A DNA stretch of 64,000 nt from the NCBI GenBank assembly GCA_028564675.1, contig JAOVVO010000057.1, positions 124,001 through 188,000 on the forward strand. Direction: 5' to 3'. This DNA is from Onchocerca lupi (lineage: Eukaryota; Nematoda; Chromadorea; Rhabditida; Onchocercidae). The notes below the pieces were generated by a model. That model did no database searches and had not been told where the DNA came from. It saw only the letters and a list, made by a program, of their open reading frames with translations. Made by a program: the position numbers and the translations under genes. Position 1 is the first letter of the stretch, and each line of letters starts with the position of its first letter. Positions 1 to 14,800 of this stretch are shown piece after piece.

Positions 1-3000
1 TTTTTTTGAACAATATTACAGCAGAAAAATGCTAGTTGGCAGGTAGAAGAGATATAAACTTCCAGCCTAGAAAGGCAAAAATTAGTTGTATTGCAAATAT
101 ATGAACAATAAAAATCGATTTAAAAAAAAACGGCAAGTTGCAATTTGTAAAAACTACTGCTCCATCAAACGTATGTATCAATATATATTCTATTCAGAGT
201 CAATATAAATGCATCTAGTAAGCAAAACAGATAAAATTAAATTGCAAAAAAATTGAAAATCTTAGTTTTCCCAATGTGAAATTTTAAAAAAAGCAATTTT
301 ATTACTGATTTAGCACTAAAATTGTTGAATATATGCCAGACATAACGCTATGATTCATTTATCCACATCCTTCATTTCAATATTATGCCAACAACCATCA
401 ATTTCTGCTTCCAAACTTCTTAAGAGAGAGCGAAATATTCTAGAATACGCTGATTTTGACGTTTGCTGATAAATTATGTGAATGATCCGATCTTCCATAA
501 TTTAATATTTGCTTCACTAAACAATTTTTCAAACCTTCTCTTTGTTATTTGTTACTAATATCATTATTGCTTTTAAATCAGATCATTGTGAATCTTCTAA
601 ATCAGCTTTAATGTCAACTTGTTTTTTACTTGCATCATTTGTTCGGTGAAAAGCTTTCCAAAGGAATTGTCGTCAGTTTTGTTGGTAATTTTCAAATGAG
701 TAAGCCTTTTTCAGCTTTAATTTGGTAACTCAGAAAATGCTGATATTGAATGATTCACCGAACAGTTCTCGTTAAATCTCAACAGTTTCCTTCAAAGAGT
801 CCTTGAAGTCTATGCTGGCTCGCAAAGCTTTCAGTAGAGAAGTTCGCTGAATAAACGAAACTTTTAACAAATTGGAGGAAACAATCTTTGCGATACTATT
901 TATGGAATGAATGAAAATAGTTCGAGATTTGAGTAGTGTTTCAAGCTATAACCAATAAATCAAGAAAGCAATTGAGCGGAGAGAAAGAAACAATGGATTT
1001 CAAGAAAGAAAAAAATGAGGTGTTGAAATTTGCAGAGAAGTTGGTGGAAAGGAGTGGACAGAGAAAGAAACAGAAGAAAGTTCGATGTTAATGATTAATG
1101 GAGATAAGAGCAATTGATGATGATGATGATATGTTGCTGATGCTAATAATGATAATGTGATTAAAAAAAAACCTGTGTAGGTCTATTTCATGAACTTATT
1201 TCGCGAATCTTTTACCTTAAAAATAACATCTTGTTGAGGCCATTTAAAATGCATCATTCATCACAAGAGAGGTGATGAAAATAGGATAGAAGAAGTTAAA
1301 TGGATCCAGAAAAGTATGAAGGCAAAAGTTTTCAGTTTCGTTCTTTGATTCTTTCATTTCCCTCTCCAGTCTCGATATCTACCAAACTATTTAGCTTATT
1401 CTCTTACTTATTAGCTTTAGATTTTTCCATTCTATCTCAATCATCCTCCATCCTTAAATCCACCTGTTTTTGAATCCTACTTTACGGCTCTTCTTTTTCT
1501 TCTCAAGCTTGTAAATTTGTATCCCAATCCTTTCTCTCATCGCATTTTGATTAATATCTTCCTTTTTCCATCCTGGAAAAATTCAATATTGTCATCCATC
1601 TTTTGCAATTTTCAAGTCCCATTGTTTCCATTTTTCCGGGACAAAATCCTTGATATTAAGAAATTAAAAATATTTTTGTCTTTAGAATTATCATCTTTTT
1701 TTTCGTCTTTCGATTCGCATTTCCAAGATTCCATCATATATCTCTTCATTTACTTATTTATATTTATTTATTAAATTACGATGAATAATATTCATCTTAA
1801 AAATTTTGTCAAATAAGATATTCACACGAAATAAACATTCTTTCACACTAGAATAATTCCTTTTTCTATGCATAGCAATTTGTTGTTAGCAGGTCGTTAA
1901 TTAATCATTGCTCACTGATTCTTCTTTGCATCCACTTATTACATTCATTTATTAAATTTTAATGATTAATATCAATCCTGCAAATTATGTCCTTTCTTTC
2001 CTTTCACTCTGCTAGCAACTAATTACTATTAATTACGGAAAGTTGAGAGCTGCATGAGTGTTACTATCTCACCAACTCTTAAGTTGTGTTTTGAATTATT
2101 TCATAGATGAACTCGAATAATTTGCCAATAAAATAAAGATAAAATAGCAATAAAGAACAGTAATTATAATAAATTAACCTTCTTAGTAGGATAATGTGCT
2201 ACATTATATTGCTAACAATCATTTTTTAATTTCATATTATTGTCAACAACTAGAACTCTTGCAATTTTTGTTTATCTACCAGTTCTATTTTAATCTCCAA
2301 GTTCTCCAAGTTGCCCCCTGAAAATGCACTATTTCTGTAGCATCTGTAAAAAGGGCAGGGAAATTAATTTTACTTTGTCTGGTTTTTTCTTTCCTGACTT
2401 TCGTGGAATTTTGCAAATTTTTCCGAAGAATTAGTTGAAATCTAATCAAATTCAAATTATTCTGATAGTTTAAATCGGTAAAAAGTCGCTATCCATTTGG
2501 CAAAATGAAACCGATAAAGTGCATTTTGTTGTTTGTTTTTTTTTTAAAAATGTTACGACCCTTCTCTTATTTGTTGATGTTTTCCGGAAAGTCGAAACGA
2601 TTAGAAGCATAATTTTCCTTTTGTCATTCTTGAGATACTAGCTATCGTTTTTAATCATTAAATCATAAAATAATAATTGGTAAGTGCATCGTGGCCCCAA
2701 AATATTGACAAAGCTTTTCTTAAAATCCTGTAACACGATTTTGGATCAAGAATTTCTAGGGCAAAGTTTATAAATTCAGCCTTAATCTTTAACTTTTTTA
2801 CTCTTTTTTTGTGAAAAAATGATTTTTCGTTCAGAAATTTCAGCAACACTGTATTTAATGTATTCTTTCGAATGATCAAATATTCAATTATTCATTTCAT
2901 TCAGAACTGATTTCCCTATTGTCTTGAGAAATGAATTTTCCCTATTATAAGCAATTTCTTCTCTCTCCGAAGACCATATCAGTTTCTTAGAGAAAACAGA

Positions 3001-3967
3001 TAACATCAATGATTTTCTTTAGTCACTAATTTTGATGCTTTACATACCTGATACATCAATAAATGAAGATTTTTTTTATTAAAATCGAAATTTTTGGAGA
3101 CAACAAAGACGAAAAACATCATCTTCTAAATGCTATTCTTCTTGATATTGTCTGACTATTATTTTACTCCCATTGGGAACTTTGACCTTTCTTCTGAAAG
3201 ATATAAGTTCTTCAATATTATATTACTGGAATGTCTGAAAAACTGACCTTAAGCGCATTCAAGTAAATTCATTCGCAAATTCTGCGATCCATTATTTCCT
3301 TATTTACCTTGTTTAAATATCATATTACATAGTAATAATGCATCCAATATATTGATCTAAGTAAATTACTGACAATTAAATTTACCAAATTTATTCCCGA
3401 CAATTGCTTTTCCCAATTTTGTGCTTCGATAATTGAATTCTCGAACTTTTTTTCCTAATAATCGAATTTCCTTCGTAACATATTAATTTTACTTGAGTAT
3501 AATGGTGCTGAAGCTCTATCACCAATTCACCGCTGTTGGGTGCAAAACAAAAAAGCTTCAACACAAACTTAAACTCCAAGTTCAAGAAGCAACATCGGTT
3601 CTGGAGTGAAAAGCTTATTTATTAGTTTGCTTTCAACGACAAAAGTTTTCGTTCACCATTCTGCACCTTTTGCTGCTTCATCATGTTTAAAAGTTTACGT
3701 ACCATTATCCTTGCCATCGATCGACGATGTTTCTTTACCGAATTCAAATATAGTATTGACATGCTTCAATACGAAAATATTCATTTTACATCTATTCTTC
3801 GCACTGCCATTGCGATTTCTTCTTATTGAAAATCTAAAAGGATTTTTTGCGGCAATCGCAAGACTATATTTTGTGATGTAAAGAGTCTATTTGATCTCTT
3901 ATCGACAATAAAAAAATTCCCTTCTTTTTTTTTCATTATTTTGCTAAATTCTAATTACTGGAAGCAA
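1..3967. other. Non-coding stretch, no gene recognised
   Basis: AT-rich sequence with many T and A runs. The longer open frames here start at TTG or GTG, are biased to Phe/Ile/Leu/Ser, and have no flanking splice signals that build a protein. I see no RNA gene or mobile element. It could hold the 5' flank or upstream exons of the phosphatase gene that starts next to it. Confidence 0.5.
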
Positions 3968-4544
3968 ATGATGGCGATGACATCAAATGCTTTAATAGAC
4001 AGTACAAATTCGATCGCTCCACAAACTCCAATAGATCAATGTCGCAAATATTACAAAGCTAAACAACAGCAGAAACAATTATCATGGGAGCAGCAACAGC
4101 AGCATCCACAATTATTACAGCATAATTCGCCATCCTTTGATTGTCTTTATTATCAAAATAATTCATATCGTCATCAGAATGCTTCTCCATTCAAACAACA
4201 GTCAACGTCATCATCCGCCACATTATCATCAACGAAATTGAGATTTTGCGATTCATTATGTGAATCGTTCCACGACTTACATATGCCCAAAATTTGGTCG
4301 AATTTGCGAAAATCTGCATCCGATTTAAGCCTTATACTGGAAGCGATGCGTTATAAAAATTCATTGACTTACTTAGAAATGCATGATATACCATTCTCAA
4401 AGGATACTAAAGGAGATATGGCTAAAAATAATGCTTCCAAATCGATTCATAATGGTTTGGCAGTGCAAAAACGAAAATGTCGTAAAGCAAAAATTACGTG
4501 GCAAAACTACTCACCGCATCAGCTGAATAAACAAATAAAATATG
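3968..4544 (+). other. Candidate first coding exon of the phosphatase: Gln/Ser-rich N-terminal region
   Basis: This is an open block of 192 codons beginning MMAMTSNALIDS, with Gln-rich runs, a Ser/Thr stretch and a basic end. It closes at a good donor (TATG|GTAATT) in phase 1, exactly the phase needed by the exon at 11157, giving a Val across the junction. An acceptor-like AAG lies three bases before the ATG, so the start could be trans-spliced, or the exon could be internal with a receptor part upstream. No hydrophobic segment is present. The 6.6-kb gap to the next exon makes the join tentative. Confidence 0.55.
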
Positions 4545-7500
4545 GTAATTAATTAATTCATTCTTTTTTAGTTTCCGTTTTCAAAATTTTTTAGGATAGA
4601 AAATTGAAAATGGATAGATTCCTTGTTCTTTATCACTTTATTTCATCAGATAATTAACTGAAGATTACATTACTCTATTGGCTCACAAGGCTTAGAAGAT
4701 TTGTGGAAGTTGGATTGCTAAAATCTCTCCTCATCGTATTCCGCATGTTTCAATCTTATTTTTTCTCAAATTTTTGAGTATTAATTTGTCTTCTGCAAAC
4801 ATTTCCGAAAAACTTTTAAAAAATTAAAAGTTCATTCTATAATATATATATTCTTTTTCTAATCTTTTTCTAAATGTATATATGTAGAAGAATTCAAATG
4901 GTTTTAAATAAATTTATATATATTGGTTGTAAATTAATTACATCATAAACGTACATTTATGCTAAGTTGCCAAATTTTGACAACTTTTCTCTTCTCCATT
5001 GTAGAAACAGTTGTTGTTCGTGCAGACGGATGATGCATAAAGAAAATTTTACAATTCGAAACGTTATTCGACATTTTTAAGAATCATTATATGCTATACA
5101 TTATTCTTTATAACTCTGGCAATCATTTGATAGAACCTTGAATTGGAGTTACTTGAATATTATTCATTAGTAGAAATTAAAAGACTATTGTAAAATATCA
5201 ATTACTGATTAAATTCAGCTCAGATATTAATTTAGTGCTCAATCAATCAATATACACTCTAATTAATAGTTCCTCAAAGAAAATTTTTCAACTGATAAGT
5301 AGTGAAAGAAGGAATGATCTGTTGCTGTAAAGAGATACTACAGATGATCAAATTAGAATGGAATGATTTTAATTTATGAAATTCCGCTGAATTACCGAAA
5401 AGAGTAACTCAGTGAAACTTCATAAATTGCATCTGTGATGATTTCTTCAATACCTCTGTTTTTTTTTTTTTGCATTTTGATATTGATTTTCACTATAATA
5501 AACATTTCAGAAGTTTATAGAAGATGAAGCAATAGGCTTAACTTTCTATTTTTTGCCAATTGAAATTGTCGGTTCAGGCGATTACTATTGTTCACATATT
5601 TGCACTACAACAAATTTTTGCCATTCTAGGTTGTAAATTGATATCTTTCCACCTGTCAACTAGTATTTTTTGCTATAATGTTCTCCAAAAATGAATCGCG
5701 CACTAGGTTTTTATATTAAATTTCACAATCCAAATATCATTTTATAACGATTTGCAATGTAACACTGATATCGCGGTTTAAAGAACTGAAACCTAAAGAA
5801 ATAAGTACCGATTATCTATGATATATCTGTGTAATTTCGTCTTTCGTCTTTTGAAATTCTTTGGCACTACAACTTAATATTGTTTTCAATTTGCGAAAAT
5901 TCTTACAATAATTTTAGAAAAATTGTCAAAGCAAGTTTAAACAATTTCAATTTGTATGCAAAATGAGAAGAATGACTTGTACTAGTTTTTCTGCTTGTGA
6001 GAAGAAATATTTTCGTCAATAGCAATGAATCTTTTTTCATTGAATGTGTGATGGATAATAAGAGTTAGCAAAAATTATATGATGCATATTCTATTTAAAA
6101 AATTTAACAAATAAATTTTGCAAATGTTTGCAAATTATTACATAGTCTTCCATTTGGAAAAAACTTATTTTTCTTTGTCTATTCGCATCGGTCCACAATA
6201 TTTTATTTGCCAACGACTGAATCCTAATTTTCTAGTTTTCAATTAAAATCGTGAAGTATTTTTTGCAACTTCAACCAATTTGATCCACTTATCTCATGAA
6301 ATTTGCTGAATTCAAAAGTGCAAAGCACGATCTAAGGAAATAATCTGGATTTGAGAAATTGGACAATAGTCATAACGTAACAATTTATCAAATTGAAAAA
6401 GTGTCATATTTATTCATGTCAACAAATTTAGGAATTTTCCACCTTAAGTAATAGAACTTCATAATCACAATGATGATTACAGTGAAAATCATGAAAATAG
6501 GAAGAGCGCTAACTTTTTCTTCAAGAATCTTGAATAAGACATATCAAAGTGTGAAATCCTGCGAAAGACGACATCAAACACATGAAGAGTTAAAAGCACT
6601 GTAATTTTGCAAGTAAATAAAAACGCCATGTAATGCTATATCAAAGAGCAAAAAGCTGTTCTATTTGAAGAACGAATTGCGAGGAAGTTACAAACGTGAA
6701 TTTATTATTTTCTCGAATAATCCAGCAAAGAATTACTATCTACACAGTGCATTTTACATATTTGTGAAAGATCTTTCTTTTTGAATAAACTACGAATTTA
6801 TTTATTACAGTATGTTAGACTTATATCTTTATTGCATTTACATATGTGTTTGCGTATCTGTAAAACTGTAGAACATTTAGTTTGCTTGATTAGTGTGATG
6901 AAAAAAGAATATTTTTTTTTCGGTTAACTGTTGTAGACAATAATTATTCAAAGTGTAATACCTTTGATGAAGAATTTATCGGTGTAGAATGGGTTAACGA
7001 TGGTTGATAAGAATATCGCTCGAAAGTTGAAATATAGAGTGTTCTTCTCGGTTGCTGATAGTTGAGATATTTGTTGAGAGATAGTTGGGATATTTCTCGG
7101 GATTTTAACTGATGACGAATATATTTGGATGATGATAATGAGCCACGTTACTCAAATCAGTTCTGATCAAATTTTCTTTTCCTCCAATCGATATTAGTCC
7201 ATTTGTTATGACGTTTCTTTACCATATTCCCAATATTGTACATAAGCTAGGTTATAAGACCGGAAGAAATTTGCATATAAATTAGTTCCCGGTATTTCCT
7301 GTTGAATATAAAGCTCGGTAATCGCAGACAAAGATGAGAATTGCATTAGATATGGTAACATTCATTAATATTCACCTTGAGTGGTAAATGATGTGAGAAA
7401 TACTTTTACAACGCAATATTTTGATCATTTGAATATGTTTATGCTAAAATTCTATCGATCTTTTCCGGAAATTAATCATTTGTTATCTTAGATTTAACCA

Positions 7501-8818
7501 GATTATATTCAACTTGTTTTTAGGCCTTTCATTGTGCAAGCATGAAGTGTTGATATATTTTTATTACTTTGCTTGACTAACAAATTGTTCTTTTACGAAA
7601 GTTTTTTCAAAGAAAGCAAAAGAACAATAAATATCAGACTGAGAGTATAAATCATGGATATTTGTTTTGAAAATTAAACTTGCATAAATCCCCATAATTA
7701 AGTTAAAAAATTATAATTAGTAATTTAAACAGTTTACAGTTAACTTCCTAATATTTAAATGTCTCTTCTGTTTTGCTGAACAGAACATTTCGTTGCAAAT
7801 TTTCCAATAGTCATTACAAATATTTCAATAATGAAAGTTGCAGCACTACGAGAACTTACTAGAACTATTCTAAGTTCTTGCAAAGAGACCTATCGATTCA
7901 TTTTAGTACCTTTTATTAATGCAAACCGTGATGAAACTAAAAGTAAGTTGATAAACCTTTTATCACCTATCATAGCTCAATTTGGAAATGGTCTTTAAAC
8001 TATTTTCATGAGATTTTTCAGTTCACTTTTGAGTAATTTGAGTGATACTCACTGAAAATTTGAAGATTAGTAGTGATTTTCTATATATTTGTTAAGTTCA
8101 TTAATCTTTTATTATTGTTTATTAATTTAAAAGAAACTGGAAAAGTTTAAGATTATCAAAATTGAAATGAAGAGATGATAATGAATCATAGAAACTGAAG
8201 TTCCATTGCTTCAGTTGCTAGCACTATCAATAATGCAGCATTGCATATGAAATTTTTTTTTCTTTTTGAGTTTTTTAAAAAAAATTGAAATATTGATGCT
8301 CAATTAATTTTGGTTAATTATAGAAGCTCTTTATAGAAATTTCATAACCGTCGAGCAAAGATTATTGCCATTTGTCAGCGATTACCTGAGCTTCAAGGAT
8401 GAATATTTTATGATATAGAAAGCTTTCCATTTCCGGAAATTCCACCTCAAATGCATGTAAACTTTAATCATCTAATCACTAAAATGCTCACTTTTTTTCA
8501 ATATTCATAATTTGTTCATTTTTAGCAAAATAAATACAAACAGTAATTAATATTACCGGTACTTTCCGTCTATCCATTAAAAACATTGAATATTTGGTCA
8601 CTTCTTATGGCTCCTGTGGATCATTATCCTGAAAATCATCGTGAATTTTTTATTTGATGGCTAAGAGATTTCTCGTTTTGCTTTTCTGCTTTTAAATGAT
8701 CTTTTGCTATAATGAGTTGTGAACATAAAAATATTTTAGATGAATATTTCAACTGCCAAATAATGAATAATCGACTTTTTTCGTATTTGCGTGTATTTGA
8801 AATCCTCATTCGAATGAA

Positions 8819-8858
<40 letters not shown>

Positions 8859-11800
8859 AGAATTCAAAATATTTATAGTACTGCGTCGTAGATTTCCTCT
8901 TGCATTATGTTTTGTTCTTGCTGAAGAGTAAGATCCGTTTAAATCATAAATGAGAAGAATCTTCCCAAGTACTGAACCAAAGTTTGATCGATTGCAAAAA
9001 TTATTTGTCGTAGTTCCCTGACAGTTCGCTGAACGTTTCGTTCTATTTTTGGACTCTTTCGATGGCTTACATCATTAAGTTTTATGTCATTAAAAAGATA
9101 TATTAAATCAAGTTTTACTCATTAAAAAGATATATTAAATCAAGTTTTACTCATTAAAGAGATATATTAAATCAAGTTTTACGTTATTGAAAGGATATAT
9201 TAAATCAAGTTTTACATTGTTAAAAAGATATATTGAATCAAATTTTGCATCACCAAAAAAAACAACTGATTTGAATATGGCACAGATTATTCACTTGAAA
9301 TATATGAAACAACAGATAGATCAAGAAAATAATGCTCTCCAAACAATTTCATTCTCTGTAATAGACAAGTGATAATAAAGAATGTTTTACGAAAAAAATC
9401 AAAAAGCAGAATTTTTGCATTTGAAAAAACATTTTTGCTTTGCGACTTTTTACGTCACTAAGTTTTACGTCAAGCTATCAACAGTTGTACATCATCGCTA
9501 TTATGGCATAAAATATATGAAATACTTTGAGAGTTCGTTGCAAAAAAATTGATGCAATCATTGAAAATATTTTGCTATAGTTGAATGAATTCTTTTTGCA
9601 AGTGATGAATGATTCGCTTTCGTTGAAAATCATTTTTCGCATCATCAAAGAAAATTTTAAATATTGAATCTTCTATAATGATCAAAATTACTACGGTAGG
9701 ATGATTAAAATTATCGATTGCTTTCCAGATTTTGAAACATACTTTATCATTTAGAGTTTCCAAGAATTATATGCTTATAACTGAAGGACTGAAAACGGGA
9801 ATTTTTTTTTTTTTTGATAAATTGTTGTCGAAAAATTCAAGATGATTTCTTTGTCTTTTAATTCAGTATGAATCTTTTTAGTAAAATAGACTTTTTTTTT
9901 CACTTAATATTCCCGACAAATGTATATTCATAACACTACTTGCAAGATAATAATATGTTCAAAGTATTTTAATAAAAGTCTAAATAAAATAAGTAATTAA
10001 AAGAGGATTGAAAATTTAGAAACTGTGTTAGTGAAAGGAGATTTAAGTAAAAAAGGACAGCAAATAAAAGTGAAAGGAGTTAGATATCATGCCATAAGAA
10101 TATGTTTTTGCATAGAGGAAGTGAGAAATTCGATAAAATTGCATAAATTCGAAAAATTGGCCATATTTTTTAAAAATTCATTTATTCTTTTCTTTTTAAT
10201 AGTTTATTCATGTATAAAGTCGCTCTTTTTTAAAAAATCTATTAATAGCTCCGTTTCTTTTGTAGAACCAATATTTTGTTTGCTTATTAAATATTTTTTC
10301 TACAATCTATTATTTATCTATGGCATCGATTGCATGATATAACATATTCTAACTTTCAAGTTGTCTAATAAAAGCAATAATCGAATAAAGCCGTTTATTC
10401 TGAGCAACTCTCACACTAGAAGGACTGAAATGAAAACATTGGTAATTATCAATGCAGCTGCCAGCAATCTCTTTTATTGCTAAAAGTTACCTTTTAATTA
10501 TTTACTAACCATTAATAAAAAGCAACAGAAATGAGTATAAAAAGATTTTGATTTGCAAAAGTTTGCAGCTGCATTTTCCGGAAAATTCTCACACATGTAC
10601 GAATTCGAAAACTACTGTTCCTTTGGAACGCTTTTAACCATCATTTCTATGAAGTGTAGAAATGGTATGTAAGCATTTTAGAAACTGAGACTTTATTTAA
10701 TATGCTGAAGTAATTTTTAATAATTAAAATTTTTCAATCTGCAATATCTCAAATTGAGAAAAAGAAATTGACTTTGCGAATAAATTCATATTTTTATTTA
10801 TCAATGTTTATTTTTATTAATTTGCTGAAGCAACTTTTTTAATGCTTAGATTGATTAAATTTAGAAAAAGAAATGCGACTTCTTGATTTGTTTTTTTTCG
10901 AAACTCTGTTAAACTTTTAATTTGCCAAACTTTTCTTTCTAAATTTTCGTAGCGTTTAATTCTGAAAATGATCAAGAATATCACAAAAAGTCTACCTAAT
11001 ATTTATTCCAAAAGTTGAGGCAAAATTTTTACTATTTCAAATTTTAAAAGAATTTTTGAGTTCATGAAATATTTGATTATTTCAAAGAAAATACATAATT
11101 TAAATGATTTTAATGTAAATTTGAAAAAATTGATTGCAAATTTTTGCTCATTTTAGTGCAAGAAAGAAAAGCGATGCAAGCAGTACCATGCGCACCCATT
11201 GATGCATCCAAATTCATTGCATATGTTAACGAACGACGAAAAAAGCGGATTCTATTTAAAGGCGAATATATCGTAAGTTTCTTGAAAATGCAAACTGCGC
11301 GAGTAGCATGCCTTCTGCTGATGGTGCATGCATGTGCAAATTAGCTGCAAGTTGACCAGTAACTCGCATTTGCCTTATTACTCATTTTCTCTCGAACAGA
11401 TAGACATCCTAATAGTCATTTATTTCCATATCAAGTAAAGAGCCTAATTGTTCATGCAAATTGAATCTACCTTGCATCTTTTTTTTGCTTATTTTCTTTA
11501 TTTCCTCTCAGGCAGATGTATAGATTAATATGTCTTTCACTGTTTATTTTTACCAAACAAAGAGCCTAATTGTCTATGCAAATTACAAGAGAAACAATCA
11601 AAGTTTGCAGATGATAACACATTCAGTGGATACAACCAAATGTCGGACTAGTATCGGTGAAAAAATGGAAGGTCGTAATCAGTTCGGTGATATACTACCG
11701 TATGATTACAATCGCGTTGTATTACGTCGGATACCTGGTGAAATAAACTCACATTACGCAAATGCTAGCTACATTAATGTTAGAACTTTTCTAATTCTAC

Positions 11801-14800
11801 GTCGATTTCCATTCTTTTCACCATAATTTTGACTTAGAATTTTAATATTTCTATCGAATACTACAAATCTTGAAACTCGCATTGAAATAAAAAATTTGTA
11901 ATGAAAATTATCGAATTTTTTTTTTTTTTAAATATTCTGTACCAAATTTTACTGCCATTTTTCAGATTAGTTTTTCGGCAAGTTTTCTTTATTAGAATTG
12001 ATTACTATATGATGATTCCTTTCATAGAGCTCTTTAATCCATTATATTTTTTTTGATTTTCAAAGCTATTCGAAAATTTTGATAAATTATTCCATTCTGG
12101 AAGAGAAGAAAAAATGACAAATATATTAAGATTTGCGAAATTGCCAATATTCGTTGATTTTAATTCAAGCCAAACAAATACAGTGAAATTTTATTTGACA
12201 ATAATCTTCGAAAGCTCATTCTTTCTTAGTCTTTTAAGAAATGGAATGAAATTTAAAAGTTCGAAGAAAGAATTGATAGCAGCCTTTTTGCTACTATTCA
12301 TTTTAGAGTTGGTTTCGAGAAAAAGCTTATGTTGTAACGCAATCTGTTAAAACCAAGCCTGCAATATCAGAATTTTGGCGATTAATTTGGGAGCTTGGAA
12401 CAAATTGTATTGTTATGTTAACCAAAGTTTTTGATTTTATGCGGGTTGGTTGCATTTAAAAATTCTTTAGCTTGGATTAATTGAGTCCATTTTAAGACTA
12501 ATGATAATTGCTAATCATTAATTTAACAAATGTTGAACTATTAAGTGGCAATGATTGATGAACGAAATAAATATTGTTTTTGCAGTAGGCTCACTTTTTC
12601 CAACAATTAAGCTCAGGGTTTGGCTTAATTTGATCATCATGAATATTTGATTGTTGAAATAACCTCATCAGTGAAAAGATAAAGTTTTTTTTTTTTGCAG
12701 ATAAATATGATTTATAGGTTATGTGCCTTCAGTATTGGCCTAATACGTCCGGTGAATATGGCAAATTCAAAGTTGAAACGTTGGAAACAAGACGTTACGC
12801 TTATTTTGTAAGTGATAAGTAAAGTGAACAAAAAACAAATAGATAGAAGTTTTATTTGATAATGCTCATATCAAGCTGACCCTTTAACAATATTAACTTT
12901 TTTAGCAATTCCAAGACTGAAATTGAGTGAGAACGTCGTATTTCTCATCATGAAATCTATGTTATATCAAGAATTTCAGTCATCTCAGTAAAATTGAAAG
13001 ATAAATTTTCATGATTAATAGTGGATCGGTAAGAACGACAATCTCGGATGATTTTCACGATATTTTTACATTTTATTTCTGAAGTTAATTTGCTGAAAAT
13101 TTCATTTCAAGGAACTCTGCAAGAACACTTTCTCCAGCTATACCATTTTGCATTAACAAAAAAAAAAATTTAGGAAAACATTGAATTTATAGGTTATCCG
13201 TACATTACGATTATCAAAATTGGATACAGGTCAAGCTGTGGGTCAACAAGCTCGTGTCATTAAACATTTTCATTTTACTGAGTGGGAATTGGATGGTTTA
13301 CCGTACATAAGTGCTTTTATTGAATTGCGTCGGCGAGTCCGCCTGCATACCAACAAATTCTTTACCGACGCACCAATTGTTGTACATTGCAGGTTTGTTA
13401 TATTTAGCAAGTTTTTTAATTGCAAAATATTCAAATTATTCCAAATTATTCGAATTTTTATTCAAATGTTTATGAGTTCTAGGATTTCAGAAAAGAAATC
13501 ATTGCAAACTGATCAGTTTTCAAAATTTTTGAGCTGCAAATTTTAATCTTTCATAAATTTTAAGGCAATAAAAGGTTATCTTTTACCAATCAAAATTTAC
13601 AACTTTATGAGAAGTTTTAAAGCAAACACTGCTTTCTTCTGTGCTTTTTTTTAGAGTTTATAAAGGTAGATGTATATCGTAATGCATAATACTTTCTTAA
13701 GACAAAAGTTACCGGCAGATGAACAAACTTTTTTGACTCCTTTTTACAAAAAGCATCGACGGAGGTCAGATTGCTGACATAGAAGTCTAGAGCATGAGGG
13801 TGGGATCTTTTCTGAATAGTTTTTAGTTAAATATAATTCTTTTGTCAAATCTTCCATCCACAATGATACCTGAAAATATAGCAGACTTTCGAACAACTGT
13901 TTTTGTATATGTTTACTAATTTTTTTTCACTATTTATGTCAGGAAAAAAAAGGAATGATGCTCGAATGATTAAAAGTATACCTTCATTTTATGATAGATA
14001 AAATATAATTTGAAAATAGAATGATCTGGAATAGAAACAGAATAAAAGGTTCATTAAGAGAAAAAGTAGAGAAAGTAGAAGAAAAACACAGAATTCTCAA
14101 GATTCTTCCCAATTTTCCAAAGAATAGTTCATTTTCGCATTAATTTAGGGAAACTTAAAACAATGAATTTGAAAAGTTCGAAATTACCTGTGTGCTCGTG
14201 TAATTCATAATAAAATGAGCGGCTTGTTGACCATACTTGCCAGCACATGATCGAATGAGTACATTAGTTATACATCTGATATCACATATCAGTAAATGAC
14301 ATCGATGTTCATACCCTAAATGAACTTTTGACTTTATGAGATGCTGATCTTGGAAGGGAACTGTTCTTATAATTTGTTTTGTTCATTTCAAAAATTAAAG
14401 AAGAAATTAATTTAGTTAAACAAACAATACTCACCAATAACTGCTTTATCAATTTTATCAATCTTATGAGGGTCACATCTCTTAGTGCCACATTCGCTCC
14501 GTAATATTGGGACTACATGTTTGTAGCAAGGTAGCAAATAAGCTAACTGAAAGGTGCAAGAAAAGTTCAAAATCATCTTTGTAATATCTTAATTAGAGAA
14601 ATATATTATAGAAATTGGAGTTTTTAACTAAATTATAGGTTCTAAAATAAGGTTTCGCTGAAATAATAATGTTCCCAAAAAAAAAGGAGCAAACAATATG
14701 ACGACATCTTTGTTTGTTTCAAATCATCAGGATAATACGAGAAAACTCGATAGATTCAAATTTAGGCTAAACAACATATTTGTTTGTTTCAAATCATCAG

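Noticed and set aside
3606..3881. 91-codon plus-strand frame before the phosphatase
   Set aside because: Starts at GTG, is biased to Phe/Leu/Ser like random AT-rich sequence, and has no acceptor or donor that links it to the next exon.
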